This document shows, piece by piece, positions 53,966 through 62,002 of a stretch of 64,000 bases of DNA. Numbering within the stretch: the first letter of the stretch is position 1; every line of letters starts with the position of its first letter. The translations under genes were made by a program, and so were the position numbers. The notes under the pieces were generated by a model. That model was given only the letters and a program-made list of their open reading frames with translations. It had not been told where the DNA came from and made no database searches. This DNA comes from Myceligenerans salitolerans (lineage in GTDB: Bacteria > Actinomycetota > Actinomycetes > Actinomycetales > Cellulomonadaceae): the NCBI RefSeq assembly GCF_017349295.1, contig NZ_JAFMPK010000025.1:1-64000 (forward strand). Reading direction: 5' to 3'.

Positions 53966-55732
53966 ATGCTCATCACGCTCATGCGCAGGTACCTGCGTCC
54001 GTACTGGGTCGCCGTCGTCCTGCTGCTGGTGCTCCAGCTCCTGCAGACGCTCGCCAACCTCTACCTGCCGTCGCTGAACGCCGACATCATCGACAACGGC
54101 GTCGTGCAGGGCGACATCGCCTACATCTGGAACACCGGCATCCTGATGCTGGGCATCAGCCTGCTGCAGGCCGGTGCGGCCGTCGGCGCCGTGTACCTGG
54201 GGGCGAGGGCGGCCACCGCGTTCGGCCGCGACGTCCGGCGCGACCTGTTCTCGACCGTGCAGACGTTCAGCGCCCGCGAGGTCGGGCAGTTCGGGGCACC
54301 GACGCTCATCACCCGCACCACGAACGACGTGCAGCAGGTCCAGCAGGTGCTGATCATGATGTTCACGATCATGGTGATGGCCCCGATCATGCTGGTGGGC
54401 GGCGTGTTCATGGCCCTGCAGGAGGACGTGGAACTGTCCATGCTGCTGCTCGTCGTCGTCCCGGTGCTGCTGGTGTGCGTGGGACTGCTGATGTGGCGCA
54501 TGGTGCCGTACTTCCGGGCGATGCAGAGCCGGATCGACACGATCAACGGCGTGCTCCGCGAGCAGATCACCGGCCTGCGCGTGGTGCGCGCGTTCGTCCG
54601 GGAGCGGCGTGAGATCGAGCGGTTCGACGCCGCGAACACGGCCCTGTACGACACGTCGCTCGGGGCGGGCAAGCTCATGGCGATGGCCTTCCCGCTGGTC
54701 ATGCTCATCATGAACCTGTCCAGCGTGGCCGTGCTCTGGTTCGGTGCGGGTCGCATCGCCGCGGGCGAGATGCAGATCGGCGCGCTGACGGCCTTCATCG
54801 CGTACCTGATGTTCATCCTCATGGCCGTCATGATGTCCACGATGATGGTCATGATGGTGCCGCGCGCCGCCGTGGCGGCGGGCCGCATCGCGGAGGTGCT
54901 CGACACCCGCACGTCGGTCGCCGAGCCCGCCGACCCGGCCCCGCTGAGCAGTCTGTCCGACGGCGCGGGTCCGCGTGGCGTCGTCACGTTCGAGGACGTG
55001 ACCTTCGGGTACCCGGGGGCCGAGGCCCCCGTGCTGCACGGGCTGAGCTTCACCGCCCGCCCGGGCGAGACGACGGCGATCATCGGTTCCACGGGCGCCG
55101 GCAAGACCACGCTGCTGAATCTCGTGCCGCGCCTGTTCGACGTGACCGGCGGCCGCGTGCTCGTCGACGGCGTCGACGTGCGGAGCCTGAGCACGGACGA
55201 CCTCGGTTCCCTGCTCGGCGTGGTGCCGCAGAAGGCGTTCCTGTTCAGCGGGACGATCGCCGGCAACCTGCGGTACGGCAAGCCGGACGCGAGCGAGGCC
55301 GAGCTGTGGCAGGCGCTCGAGATCACGCAGGCGAGGGACTTCGTGGAGGCGCTGCCCGAGGGGCTCGACGCGCCGGTCGGCCAGGGCGGCAGCACGTTCT
55401 CCGGCGGCCAGCGCCAGCGCCTGGCGATGGCGCGCGCCGTGGTGCGCGAGCCGCGCGTCTACCTGTTCGACGACTCGTTCTCCGCGCTGGACTACGCCAC
55501 CGATGCCCGGCTGCGGGCCGCCCTCGCGCCGCGTACCCGCCAGGCCACGGTGATCGTCGTGGCCCAGCGTGTCGCGACCATCCGGGACGCGGACCAGATC
55601 CTCGTGCTGGACCACGGGCGGATCGTCGGTCGCGGACGCCACCACGAGCTGCTCGACCGGGAGCACCCGGCCTACAGCGAGACCTACGAGGAGATCGTGA
55701 CGAGCCAGATGACACTGGAGGAGGCGGCATGA
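53966..55732 (+). CDS. ABC exporter half-transporter 1 (degenerate-site subunit)
   Basis: Fused membrane and ATPase protein of 588 aa. The first ~320 residues carry six membrane segments. The ATPase has Walker A GSTGAGKTT, signature FSGGQRQRLAMARA and Walker B YLFDDSFSALD. The residue after the Walker B Asp is Asp rather than the catalytic Glu, as in the non-canonical half of heterodimeric exporters such as TM287. It should pair with the 55883-57925 product. The ATG directly follows the TetR stop. Its end, MTLEEAA, resembles the tail of the mini-ORFs that follow and overlaps the first by ATGA. Confidence 0.93.
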   Translation: MLITLMRRYLRPYWVAVVLLLVLQLLQTLANLYLPSLNADIIDNGVVQGDIAYIWNTGILMLGISLLQAGAAVGAVYLGARAATAFGRDVRRDLFSTVQTFSAREVGQFGAPTLITRTTNDVQQVQQVLIMMFTIMVMAPIMLVGGVFMALQEDVELSMLLLVVVPVLLVCVGLLMWRMVPYFRAMQSRIDTINGVLREQITGLRVVRAFVRERREIERFDAANTALYDTSLGAGKLMAMAFPLVMLIMNLSSVAVLWFGAGRIAAGEMQIGALTAFIAYLMFILMAVMMSTMMVMMVPRAAVAAGRIAEVLDTRTSVAEPADPAPLSSLSDGAGPRGVVTFEDVTFGYPGAEAPVLHGLSFTARPGETTAIIGSTGAGKTTLLNLVPRLFDVTGGRVLVDGVDVRSLSTDDLGSLLGVVPQKAFLFSGTIAGNLRYGKPDASEAELWQALEITQARDFVEALPEGLDAPVGQGGSTFSGGQRQRLAMARAVVREPRVYLFDDSFSALDYATDARLRAALAPRTRQATVIVVAQRVATIRDADQILVLDHGRIVGRGRHHELLDREHPAYSETYEEIVTSQMTLEEAA

Positions 55733-55805
55733 ACCACCATGGCGGAGCCGCGTTCGTGCCGGCCGACCGGGTGCGGGTGTCCCGCAAGACACTGGAGGAG
55801 GCGGC
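55729..55805 (+). repeat. 77-bp tandem duplication, copy 1
   Basis: First of two identical 77-bp units that start with ATGAACCACCATGG. A 22-bp tail, GACACTGGAGGAGGCGGC plus ATGA, is also present before copy 1 (55711-55732), so the array has two full units and one partial left arm. Confidence 0.98.
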
Positions 55806-55809
55806 ATGA
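55729..55809 (+). CDS. Mini-ORF 1, 26 aa, between the exporter genes
   Basis: Codes for a 26-residue peptide that begins MNHHGGAAFVPADR and ends KTLEEAA. Its ATG overlaps the stop of exporter 1 and its stop overlaps the ATG of mini-ORF 2, so all four frames are joined by ATGA overlaps. It is basic in the middle and acidic at the end, with no membrane segment. Whether the peptide accumulates or only re-initiates ribosomes is unknown. Confidence 0.5.
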   Translation: MNHHGGAAFVPADRVRVSRKTLEEAA

Positions 55810-55882
55810 ACCACCATGGCGGAGCCGCGTTCGTGCCGGCCGACCGGGTGCGGGTGTCCCGCAAGACACTGGAGGAGGCGGC
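55806..55882 (+). repeat. 77-bp tandem duplication, copy 2
   Basis: Second unit, identical in all 77 bases to copy 1 and abutting it. It ends directly at the ATG of the second exporter gene. Confidence 0.98.
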
Positions 55883-55886
55883 ATGA
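55806..55886 (+). CDS. Mini-ORF 2, 26 aa, identical to mini-ORF 1
   Basis: Codes for exactly the same 26-residue peptide as mini-ORF 1. Its stop codon overlaps the ATG of the second exporter gene as ATGA. An extra round of translation and re-initiation would be needed to reach exporter 2. Confidence 0.5.
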   Translation: MNHHGGAAFVPADRVRVSRKTLEEAA

Positions 55887-57925
55887 GCGCGGGCGGCATG
55901 AGCGCGCGGACTTCCACCGACGCGGAGACGACCCGCGAGGCGGCGCGCAGCGGTGCCCGGCGCGGACCCGGTGGCCCGATGGGCGGCATGGGCATGCCGG
56001 CCGAGAAGCCGCTCGACTTCGGGGGCTCGCTGCGACGGTTCGCGCGGGTCATGCGGCCGGAGCGGGGCCGTGTGGTGATCCTGACGTTGTTCGGCGTCAT
56101 CTCGGTCGCGCTCACCGTGGCGGGTCCGAAGATCCTGGGTGAGGCGACGAACGTCATCTTCCGCGGCGTGGTCGGGACGATGCTGGCCGGCCAGGTCCCG
56201 GCGGGGACCCCGACGGAGGACGTGGTGGCGGGGCTGCGTGCCCAGGGCGAGGACCAGATGGCGGACATGCTCTCGGGCATGACCGGTGTGGTGGTCGGCC
56301 AGGGGATCGACACCGGGCAGCTGGTCGTCATCCTCGCCTGGGCGGTGGCCGTGTACGTGGCGGCGTTCGTGTTCGGGTGGCTGCAGGCGCGCATCACGGC
56401 GGTCGCCGTGCAGAACACGATGCGCCGGCTGCGCGACGACGTCGAGGCCAAGCTGCACCGCATCCCGCTCTCGTACGTCGACAGGCAGCGGCGGGGCGAG
56501 ATCCTGTCGCGCGTCACCAACGACATCGACAACGCCTCCCAGACGGCCACGCAGACGCTCGCGCAGCTCGTCACGTCCCTGCTGACCGTCGTCGGCGTGC
56601 TGGCCATGATGTTCTGGATCTCGTGGATCCTCGCGCTGGTGGCACTCGTGACCGTGCCGCTGTCGGTGGTGATCACGATGCAGATCGCGAAGCGCAGCCA
56701 GCCTCAGTTCATCAAGCAGTGGTCCAGCACGGGCACGCTCAACGCGCACATCGAGGAGATGTTCACCGGGCATTCGCTGGTGCGCGTGTACGGGCAGCAG
56801 CGCGCGGCGGCGGAGACGTTCGCGCAGGAGAACGAGCGCCTGCACACCGCGACACGCAGCGCGCAGTTCATCTCCGGCACGATGCAGCCGTCCATGGGGT
56901 TCATCGGCAACCTCAACTACGTCGTGATCGCCGTGGTGGGTGGCCTGCGGGTGGCGTCCGGACAGCTCAGCATCGGCGACGTGCAGGCGTTCATCCAGTA
57001 CTCACGCCAGTTCACCCAGCCGCTGACACAGGTGGCCTCGATGATGAACCTGCTGCAGTCCGGCGTGGCGTCGATCGAGCGGGTCTTCGACCTGCTCGAC
57101 GCCCCCGAGCAGGATCCGGATCCCGGGCGCCCGGTGGCACCGGCCGACGGTGGCCCGGCGCGCGGCCGGGTGGTGTTCGAAGGCGTGGAGTTCTCCTACG
57201 ACCCGGACAAGCCGCTGATCACCGGGCTGGACCTGACGGCCGAACCCGGGCAGACGGTGGCGATCGTCGGGCCGACGGGAGCGGGCAAGACGACGCTGGT
57301 CAACCTCCTGATGCGGTTCTACGAGGTGGGCGCGGGCCGCATCACGCTCGACGGGGTCGACACGCGCCAGATGACGCGTGACGCGCTGCGCGGCAGCATC
57401 GGGATGGTGCTCCAGGACACCTGGCTGTTCAAGGGGTCCATCGAGGAGAACCTGCGCTACGGCGTGCGTGGCGAGATCACCGAGGAGAAGTTCCTGGAGG
57501 CGACGCGGGCCACGCACGTGGACCCGTTCGTGCGGACCCTCCCGGACGGCTACGAGACGCGCATCGACGACGAGGGCTCCAGTCTCTCGACGGGGGAGAG
57601 GCAGCTCCTGACGATCGCCCGCGCGTTCCTCGCCGACCCGGAGATCCTGGTGCTCGACGAGGCCACGAGCTCCGTCGACACCCGCACCGAGGTGCTCGTG
57701 CAGGAGGCGATGCACCGTCTGCGCCAGGGCCGTACGGCGTTCGTCATCGCCCACCGCCTGTCCACGATCCGCGACGCCGACGTGATCCTCGTGATGGAGC
57801 ACGGCGACATCGTGGAGCAGGGCTCCCACGAGGAACTGCTCGCGGCGGACGGCGCGTACGCGCGTCTCTACGAGAGCCAGTTCGCCGCCCCGGCCGCGGA
57901 GGAAGAGGCTCCCGCCCCGGCCTGA
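55883..57925 (+). CDS. ABC exporter half-transporter 2 (canonical-site subunit)
   Basis: Fused membrane and ATPase protein of 680 aa. A Gly/Met/Arg-rich cytoplasmic leader (about 55 residues) precedes six membrane segments. The ATPase has Walker A GPTGAGKTT, a deviating signature LSTGERQLL and Walker B LVLDEATSSVD with the catalytic Glu. This is the counterpart of exporter 1: one has the degenerate Walker B, the other the degenerate signature, so one ATP site is inactive, as in TM287/TM288-type heterodimers. The start at 55883 is coupled to mini-ORF 2. The substrate may be a drug or lipid. Confidence 0.92.
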   Translation: MSAGGMSARTSTDAETTREAARSGARRGPGGPMGGMGMPAEKPLDFGGSLRRFARVMRPERGRVVILTLFGVISVALTVAGPKILGEATNVIFRGVVGTMLAGQVPAGTPTEDVVAGLRAQGEDQMADMLSGMTGVVVGQGIDTGQLVVILAWAVAVYVAAFVFGWLQARITAVAVQNTMRRLRDDVEAKLHRIPLSYVDRQRRGEILSRVTNDIDNASQTATQTLAQLVTSLLTVVGVLAMMFWISWILALVALVTVPLSVVITMQIAKRSQPQFIKQWSSTGTLNAHIEEMFTGHSLVRVYGQQRAAAETFAQENERLHTATRSAQFISGTMQPSMGFIGNLNYVVIAVVGGLRVASGQLSIGDVQAFIQYSRQFTQPLTQVASMMNLLQSGVASIERVFDLLDAPEQDPDPGRPVAPADGGPARGRVVFEGVEFSYDPDKPLITGLDLTAEPGQTVAIVGPTGAGKTTLVNLLMRFYEVGAGRITLDGVDTRQMTRDALRGSIGMVLQDTWLFKGSIEENLRYGVRGEITEEKFLEATRATHVDPFVRTLPDGYETRIDDEGSSLSTGERQLLTIARAFLADPEILVLDEATSSVDTRTEVLVQEAMHRLRQGRTAFVIAHRLSTIRDADVILVMEHGDIVEQGSHEELLAADGAYARLYESQFAAPAAEEEAPAPA

Positions 57926-57956
57926 GCGGCCCGAGCTTGGCCTGAGCGGCCCGAGC
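57919..57956 (+). repeat. 20-bp tandem duplication at the exporter 2 stop codon
   Basis: GGCCTGAGCGGCCCGAGC occurs twice, 20 bp apart, with the first copy containing the stop codon TGA of exporter 2. It is another recent slippage event within 2 kb of the 77-bp duplication. Confidence 0.9.
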
Positions 57957-58025
57957 GCTGGCGCAAATGCGATGTCCGTCCTAGTTTGGGGACGTTCTTT
58001 CTCCCCTGTGTGACGGAAGGCATCC

Positions 58026-61000
58026 ATGAGCCACGTGCACGAGCCGGACTCCCCGCGTCCCGCGGCCGAACGCGAGGAACCCGGCCCGGCCGGGCCCGCG
58101 CGACCCGCGGGCCCGGCCGGCCACGCCCAGCCGCAGGCGGTCCGCCGCGAGGAGCCCACCACCCGGCACGTCCCGGTCGCACCCGGCCAGGACGTCCTCG
58201 AACTGCGCATCCACGGCATGGCCAACACGCCACCGCACCACATCCTCGACCTGCCCGCCGACGAGGTGGTCCAGACCGACGGCGACGGCCTGGGCAGCTT
58301 CTGGGTGCCCACCCCGGAGGCCGACGCCCGCGACCGCGAGCCGGCCCCGGGTGACATGCGGGACCGCGCCGTTCCCGCCGGGGACCCGCACGAGATCCGT
58401 AACGACGTGCGCCGCGAGGCCTACTCCTGGGGTGCGATGTCACGCCTGGGGCGCCTGCCTCTCGGCGGCGTGCTCGGGGTCGTGGGCACGGTGGCGACAC
58501 GTGTGATGTGGGTGGCGATCGTCCCGTTCGGGCTCGCCAACGCCGGATACTGGGCCCGCCGCATCCCGCCCGCCCTGCGCGAGCCGACCGCCGGCCGCAT
58601 CCTGCCCGACCCGTCGGCCGCGCTGACGAGGGTCTTCGCCCTGCTCCTCACACTTCTCTTCACGACGACGACGGCCACGGTCGCCCTGTCCACGATCGGC
58701 ACCCGGTGCATGGGCGCCGTGACGGGCGAGACCGTCTCGGTCTGCGCGCGCATCCCGGACGAGCTGTACTGGCTGGCCCGCCTGGACCACGGCGACCGGC
58801 TCGGCTGGCTGTCCCTCGTGACCGTGGTCGCCGTCGCCGTCCTCGTGCTCATCGCGCACAGCGGCAGCGTGAAGTTCGAGTCCCGCGTCTCCGCGCTGAT
58901 GGCCGGCGAGACGGCGGTGTCCACCGACGGGCCCGTCCTGCGGCGTCCCGGCTTCTGGACACGCCGCACCGGCACGGGTGCCCTCTACAGCCACCTGGCG
59001 GCGGCGCTCGGACTGCTCTCGGCCCTCATGCTGTGGACCTCCGAGCGCACGGCCTGGGCGGCGGCGCCGGGCTTCGCCGTCGCGATGGTGGCCACCTGGA
59101 TCGTCGCCCTGCGCACCGACGACGACGGCGTCCAGGTCGAGGTACCCCGCTGGAAGCCGCGGGCCGCCTTCGCCCTGCTCGTCGGTGGCCTGCTGGTCTG
59201 GGCCGGGGCGTGGGTCACGCTGGCCGGCTCCGCCCCGCCGGCCGAGACGCCGCGGCTGATCGGTATCGAGGCGACGCCGGGCCTCCTGGTCGTCGCGCTC
59301 ACGGGGATCGCGTCGGCGGCCCTGGTGTGGCGCCGCGCCCGCCGGCCAGGTCCCGCGCTGACGATGCTCTGGCTCCTTCCGCCGCTGGTCGCGACGGCCT
59401 GCACCGCCGTGGCCACGCTCGCGGCTCCGGGCGGGCAGCCGCTGCCGATCACCGTCCGGGCCGTGCTGCTGACCGTGGCGGTGGCCGCGCTCGCGGTCCC
59501 CGCCGGGTGGGCGGTGGCGCGTCGCCGGGCGAACGGCTCACGTGCCGAGGGCTGGGGCGGAGCGGGCCCGGGCGTGTTCCTGCTGCTCTCGACGGCGGCC
59601 GCGGCGATCTTCTCCAGCCTCGCCGTGGTGGGCGTGCAGTGGTACCTGCGCTCCGCCCCGACGGGCGTCGTCGTCCCCGAGTCCCGCGGCGGGCTGTTCC
59701 TGGAGGTGGTGATCGACGCCGACCCGGGCGAGATCGTGCCCGTGCCGCCCGTCTACACGGAGTTCGGCGCGAGCGTCGCGGTCATCCTGGTGGTGTCCAT
59801 GCTCCTGCTGGCGGCGCTGGTGGCGCCGGCGGCGGTGGACGCCGTACGCAGCGGCACGCTGTGGATCCCGCCCGCGGTCAACACGTCCGGCCCTCGCCGC
59901 GGTCCCGGGGCGCGGGCCGCACGGGCCGCCGGCCGGGGACTGCCGGGGGTGCGCGCCGGTGACGTGATCGAGCCGGGCCTGCTCAACCCCGCCGCTCTGC
60001 GCGCCCTGCGCGCGCGCCAGCTCGCCGCGATGTCCCACCGTTCGGAGCTCGCGGTGTCGGCCCTGGCCGTGGCGTCCTGGATCGCGCTGGTCGCCACCGT
60101 CCCGCTCGCGGTGTCGCCCGGAGATCTCGGCGACCCGGCCACGCTGGCGCTGCCCGGTTTCATCGGTGATCCGGCAGGGCTGTTCACCGTTCCGGCCTGG
60201 CTCACCGCCCTGGCGGTGCCGATGCTCGGTACCCTCGCCGCGGCGCTCGTCGCCAGCGCCCTGGCCGGGGCCCTCGCCAACGACTCACGGCCGTGGGGTC
60301 TGCTGTGGGACGTCCTGTGCTTCCTGCCCCGCAGCGCCCACCCGTTCGGCCCGCCGAGCTACGCCGAGCGTGCCGTCCCCGAGGTGCGCAGCCGCGTGGA
60401 CTCGTGGCTGACGGCCGTCGACGTCGACGACGACGCCTACCGCGAGGCCCTCGCCCGGCGCCGCCGCGTGGTGCTGTCGGCCCATTCCATCGGCGGTGTC
60501 CTCGCCGCGGCCGTGGTGCTCATCCGGTCCGGGAACCCGGTGCACCGGCAGGGCCTCGCCGACGGCCGGGTCGGGCTGCTCACCTACGGCGTCCAGCTGC
60601 GTCCCTACTTCGGCCGGTTCTTCCCCGAACTGCTCGGCCCCGGCGCCCTCGGGCTGCCGCCGGTCGGCCCGCCGGCGTGGTCGGGCGACCCGTGGCGGGC
60701 GGACGACGTCGACCTCCAGGCGGCTCCCGCGTCGGAGTTCAGCCTGCGCGGACTGCTCGTGCCGGGCGTCACGGCGGGGAACGAGGCGCCGGGGGACGAG
60801 GCGGCGGGGGCGGAAGCGGCGGAAGCGGGGCGGCCCGCCGGTCCGCCGGCGTGGATCAATCTGTGGCGGCGCACGGACTTCCTGGGGTTCCCGGTGGTCG
60901 GGTACGAGCCGAACGAGATCGACCGGGGGGCCGAGGAGGTCGACCGGGCGGCGTACCTGTTCGAGGTCGGCCTGCACGGGGGGTATCCGCGTACGGCCGC

Positions 61001-61049
61001 GTACCAGGAGGCGTTCGACGAGGTCGTGTCGCGGCTCGACCACACGTGA
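58026..61049 (+). CDS. Large polytopic membrane protein with an alpha/beta-hydrolase motif
   Basis: Protein of 1007 aa. After a Pro/Ala-rich leader of ~50 residues comes LELRIHGMANTPPHHILDLP, which looks like the first hydrolase strand and oxyanion region. The middle (about 135-760) contains about ten or more membrane segments. The late part has VVLSAHSIGGVLAAAVV with the nucleophile-elbow serine at residue 821, followed by LLTYGVQLRPYFGRFFP. The architecture suggests a lipase- or esterase-like fold split around a membrane domain, seen in other actinobacterial hypothetical proteins. Substrate and role are unknown. The ATG at 58026 follows GGAAGG. Confidence 0.75.
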   Translation: MSHVHEPDSPRPAAEREEPGPAGPARPAGPAGHAQPQAVRREEPTTRHVPVAPGQDVLELRIHGMANTPPHHILDLPADEVVQTDGDGLGSFWVPTPEADARDREPAPGDMRDRAVPAGDPHEIRNDVRREAYSWGAMSRLGRLPLGGVLGVVGTVATRVMWVAIVPFGLANAGYWARRIPPALREPTAGRILPDPSAALTRVFALLLTLLFTTTTATVALSTIGTRCMGAVTGETVSVCARIPDELYWLARLDHGDRLGWLSLVTVVAVAVLVLIAHSGSVKFESRVSALMAGETAVSTDGPVLRRPGFWTRRTGTGALYSHLAAALGLLSALMLWTSERTAWAAAPGFAVAMVATWIVALRTDDDGVQVEVPRWKPRAAFALLVGGLLVWAGAWVTLAGSAPPAETPRLIGIEATPGLLVVALTGIASAALVWRRARRPGPALTMLWLLPPLVATACTAVATLAAPGGQPLPITVRAVLLTVAVAALAVPAGWAVARRRANGSRAEGWGGAGPGVFLLLSTAAAAIFSSLAVVGVQWYLRSAPTGVVVPESRGGLFLEVVIDADPGEIVPVPPVYTEFGASVAVILVVSMLLLAALVAPAAVDAVRSGTLWIPPAVNTSGPRRGPGARAARAAGRGLPGVRAGDVIEPGLLNPAALRALRARQLAAMSHRSELAVSALAVASWIALVATVPLAVSPGDLGDPATLALPGFIGDPAGLFTVPAWLTALAVPMLGTLAAALVASALAGALANDSRPWGLLWDVLCFLPRSAHPFGPPSYAERAVPEVRSRVDSWLTAVDVDDDAYREALARRRRVVLSAHSIGGVLAAAVVLIRSGNPVHRQGLADGRVGLLTYGVQLRPYFGRFFPELLGPGALGLPPVGPPAWSGDPWRADDVDLQAAPASEFSLRGLLVPGVTAGNEAPGDEAAGAEAAEAGRPAGPPAWINLWRRTDFLGFPVVGYEPNEIDRGAEEVDRAAYLFEVGLHGGYPRTAAYQEAFDEVVSRLDHT

Positions 61050-61050
61050 T

Positions 61051-61098
61051 CCTCGCGGGCCGGGGCATGACGCCGTTGTCGTGCCCCGGCCCGCGAGG
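61051..61098. terminator. Strong bidirectional hairpin
   Basis: A perfect 17-bp stem (CCTCGCGGGCCGGGGCA and its complement), extended by four more pairs (one wobble) around a 6-nt loop. It separates the converging membrane-hydrolase and sigma-factor genes and should stop both. Confidence 0.85.
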
Positions 61099-61161
61099 GT
61101 TGCGCACACCGGGTGCGCCCTCGGGGGAGTCTCTGGGTCTGGCGGAGGAGCCGGCGAGCGC

Positions 61162-61887
61162 TCAGGCCACGGCGGGCAAGGGTGCCACGACGTCGCGCAG
61201 GCGGAGCAGTGCCTCGTTGAGGATCTGCTGCACGCGCTCACGGGTCACGCCGAGACGGCGGCTGATCTCCTCGAGCGTCCGGGTGGTGCCGTCCACGAGC
61301 CCGAAACGCATCTCTAGCACCCTGGTCTCGACCGCGTCCAGCTGGGCGAGCGCCTGACGGACACGGCGGCGCAGGATCGACTGCTCGGCGCTGGGGGTAC
61401 CGCCCTCGAACGGCCCGGTCTCCGCGGCCTCGGCACGCCTCCCGGCGACGATCGCGCGGACCACGGAGCGGCGCACCCAGCGGGTGGCGAAGGCGGCGAA
61501 GGTGCCGTGGGCGGGGTCGTAGTTCTCCGCGGCGCGCACGAGGCCGACGTTGCCCTCCTGCACGAGGTCCATGAACGGCAGGCGACCGGCGTAGGCGCCC
61601 ACGACGTCGGGCACGATACGCAGGTAGGCCAGGACGAGCCGCTCCTTCGCGTATTGCCCGGACTTGACCCTCGCTTCGAGGTCGGCACGCAGCGACGGCG
61701 AGACCGCGGTCTTCGCGAGGGTGCGTGCGGCGGCCGTTCCGAGCGCGGCACGCTCGAGAAGCACTGCCTCCTCGGCCGGATCGAGCGACGGTGTGCGCTC
61801 GATGATCTCCTGGTAGGAGAGCGGGAGCGCGGGATGCGCGCCGGAACTCCGGGAGCGGCGGGGTCGGGAGGCTCTGGCGGTTCTCAT
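61162..61887 (-). CDS. Sigma-70-family RNA polymerase sigma factor
   Basis: Sigma factor of 241 aa. Region 2 is LPFMDLVQEGNVGLVRAAENYDPAHGTFAAFATRWVRRSVVRAI (long enough for promoter melting and -10 recognition); region 4 is TLEEISRRLGVTRERVQQILNEALLRLR. A basic N-terminal ~30 residues replace region 1. Region 3 is short, so it lies between group 2/3 and ECF types. The ATG at 61887 follows GAAGGAG; upstream starts to 62031 are not needed. No anti-sigma gene is adjacent. It shares an intergenic dyad with the divergent methyltransferase gene. Confidence 0.88.
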   Translation of the reverse strand: MRTARASRPRRSRSSGAHPALPLSYQEIIERTPSLDPAEEAVLLERAALGTAAARTLAKTAVSPSLRADLEARVKSGQYAKERLVLAYLRIVPDVVGAYAGRLPFMDLVQEGNVGLVRAAENYDPAHGTFAAFATRWVRRSVVRAIVAGRRAEAAETGPFEGGTPSAEQSILRRRVRQALAQLDAVETRVLEMRFGLVDGTTRTLEEISRRLGVTRERVQQILNEALLRLRDVVAPLPAVA

Positions 61888-61933
61888 CACTGATCTCCTT
61901 CGTCGTGTACGAAGTTGCCTTGGTGGGGACATT

Positions 61934-61974
61934 AGCGAACCATTGGGCTTCATGGGAAGGCCCAGAAGTTCGCT
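61934..61974. promoter_or_regulatory. Symmetric interrupted dyad between the sigma factor and methyltransferase genes
   Basis: AGCGAAC (61934-61940), TGGGC (61944-61948), GCCCA (61960-61964) and GTTCGCT (61968-61974) form nested inverted arms with equal 3-nt gaps, centred at 61954. It could be an operator for the divergent pair, or an RNA element on either side. Confidence 0.5.
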
Positions 61975-62002
61975 GTGAGTGATAACGGGGAAATAACGAG
62001 CC

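Noticed and set aside
55711-55886. An insertion sequence or transposon remnant
   Set aside because: It is a simple 77-bp tandem duplication, with no transposase, no terminal inverted repeats and no target-site duplication.
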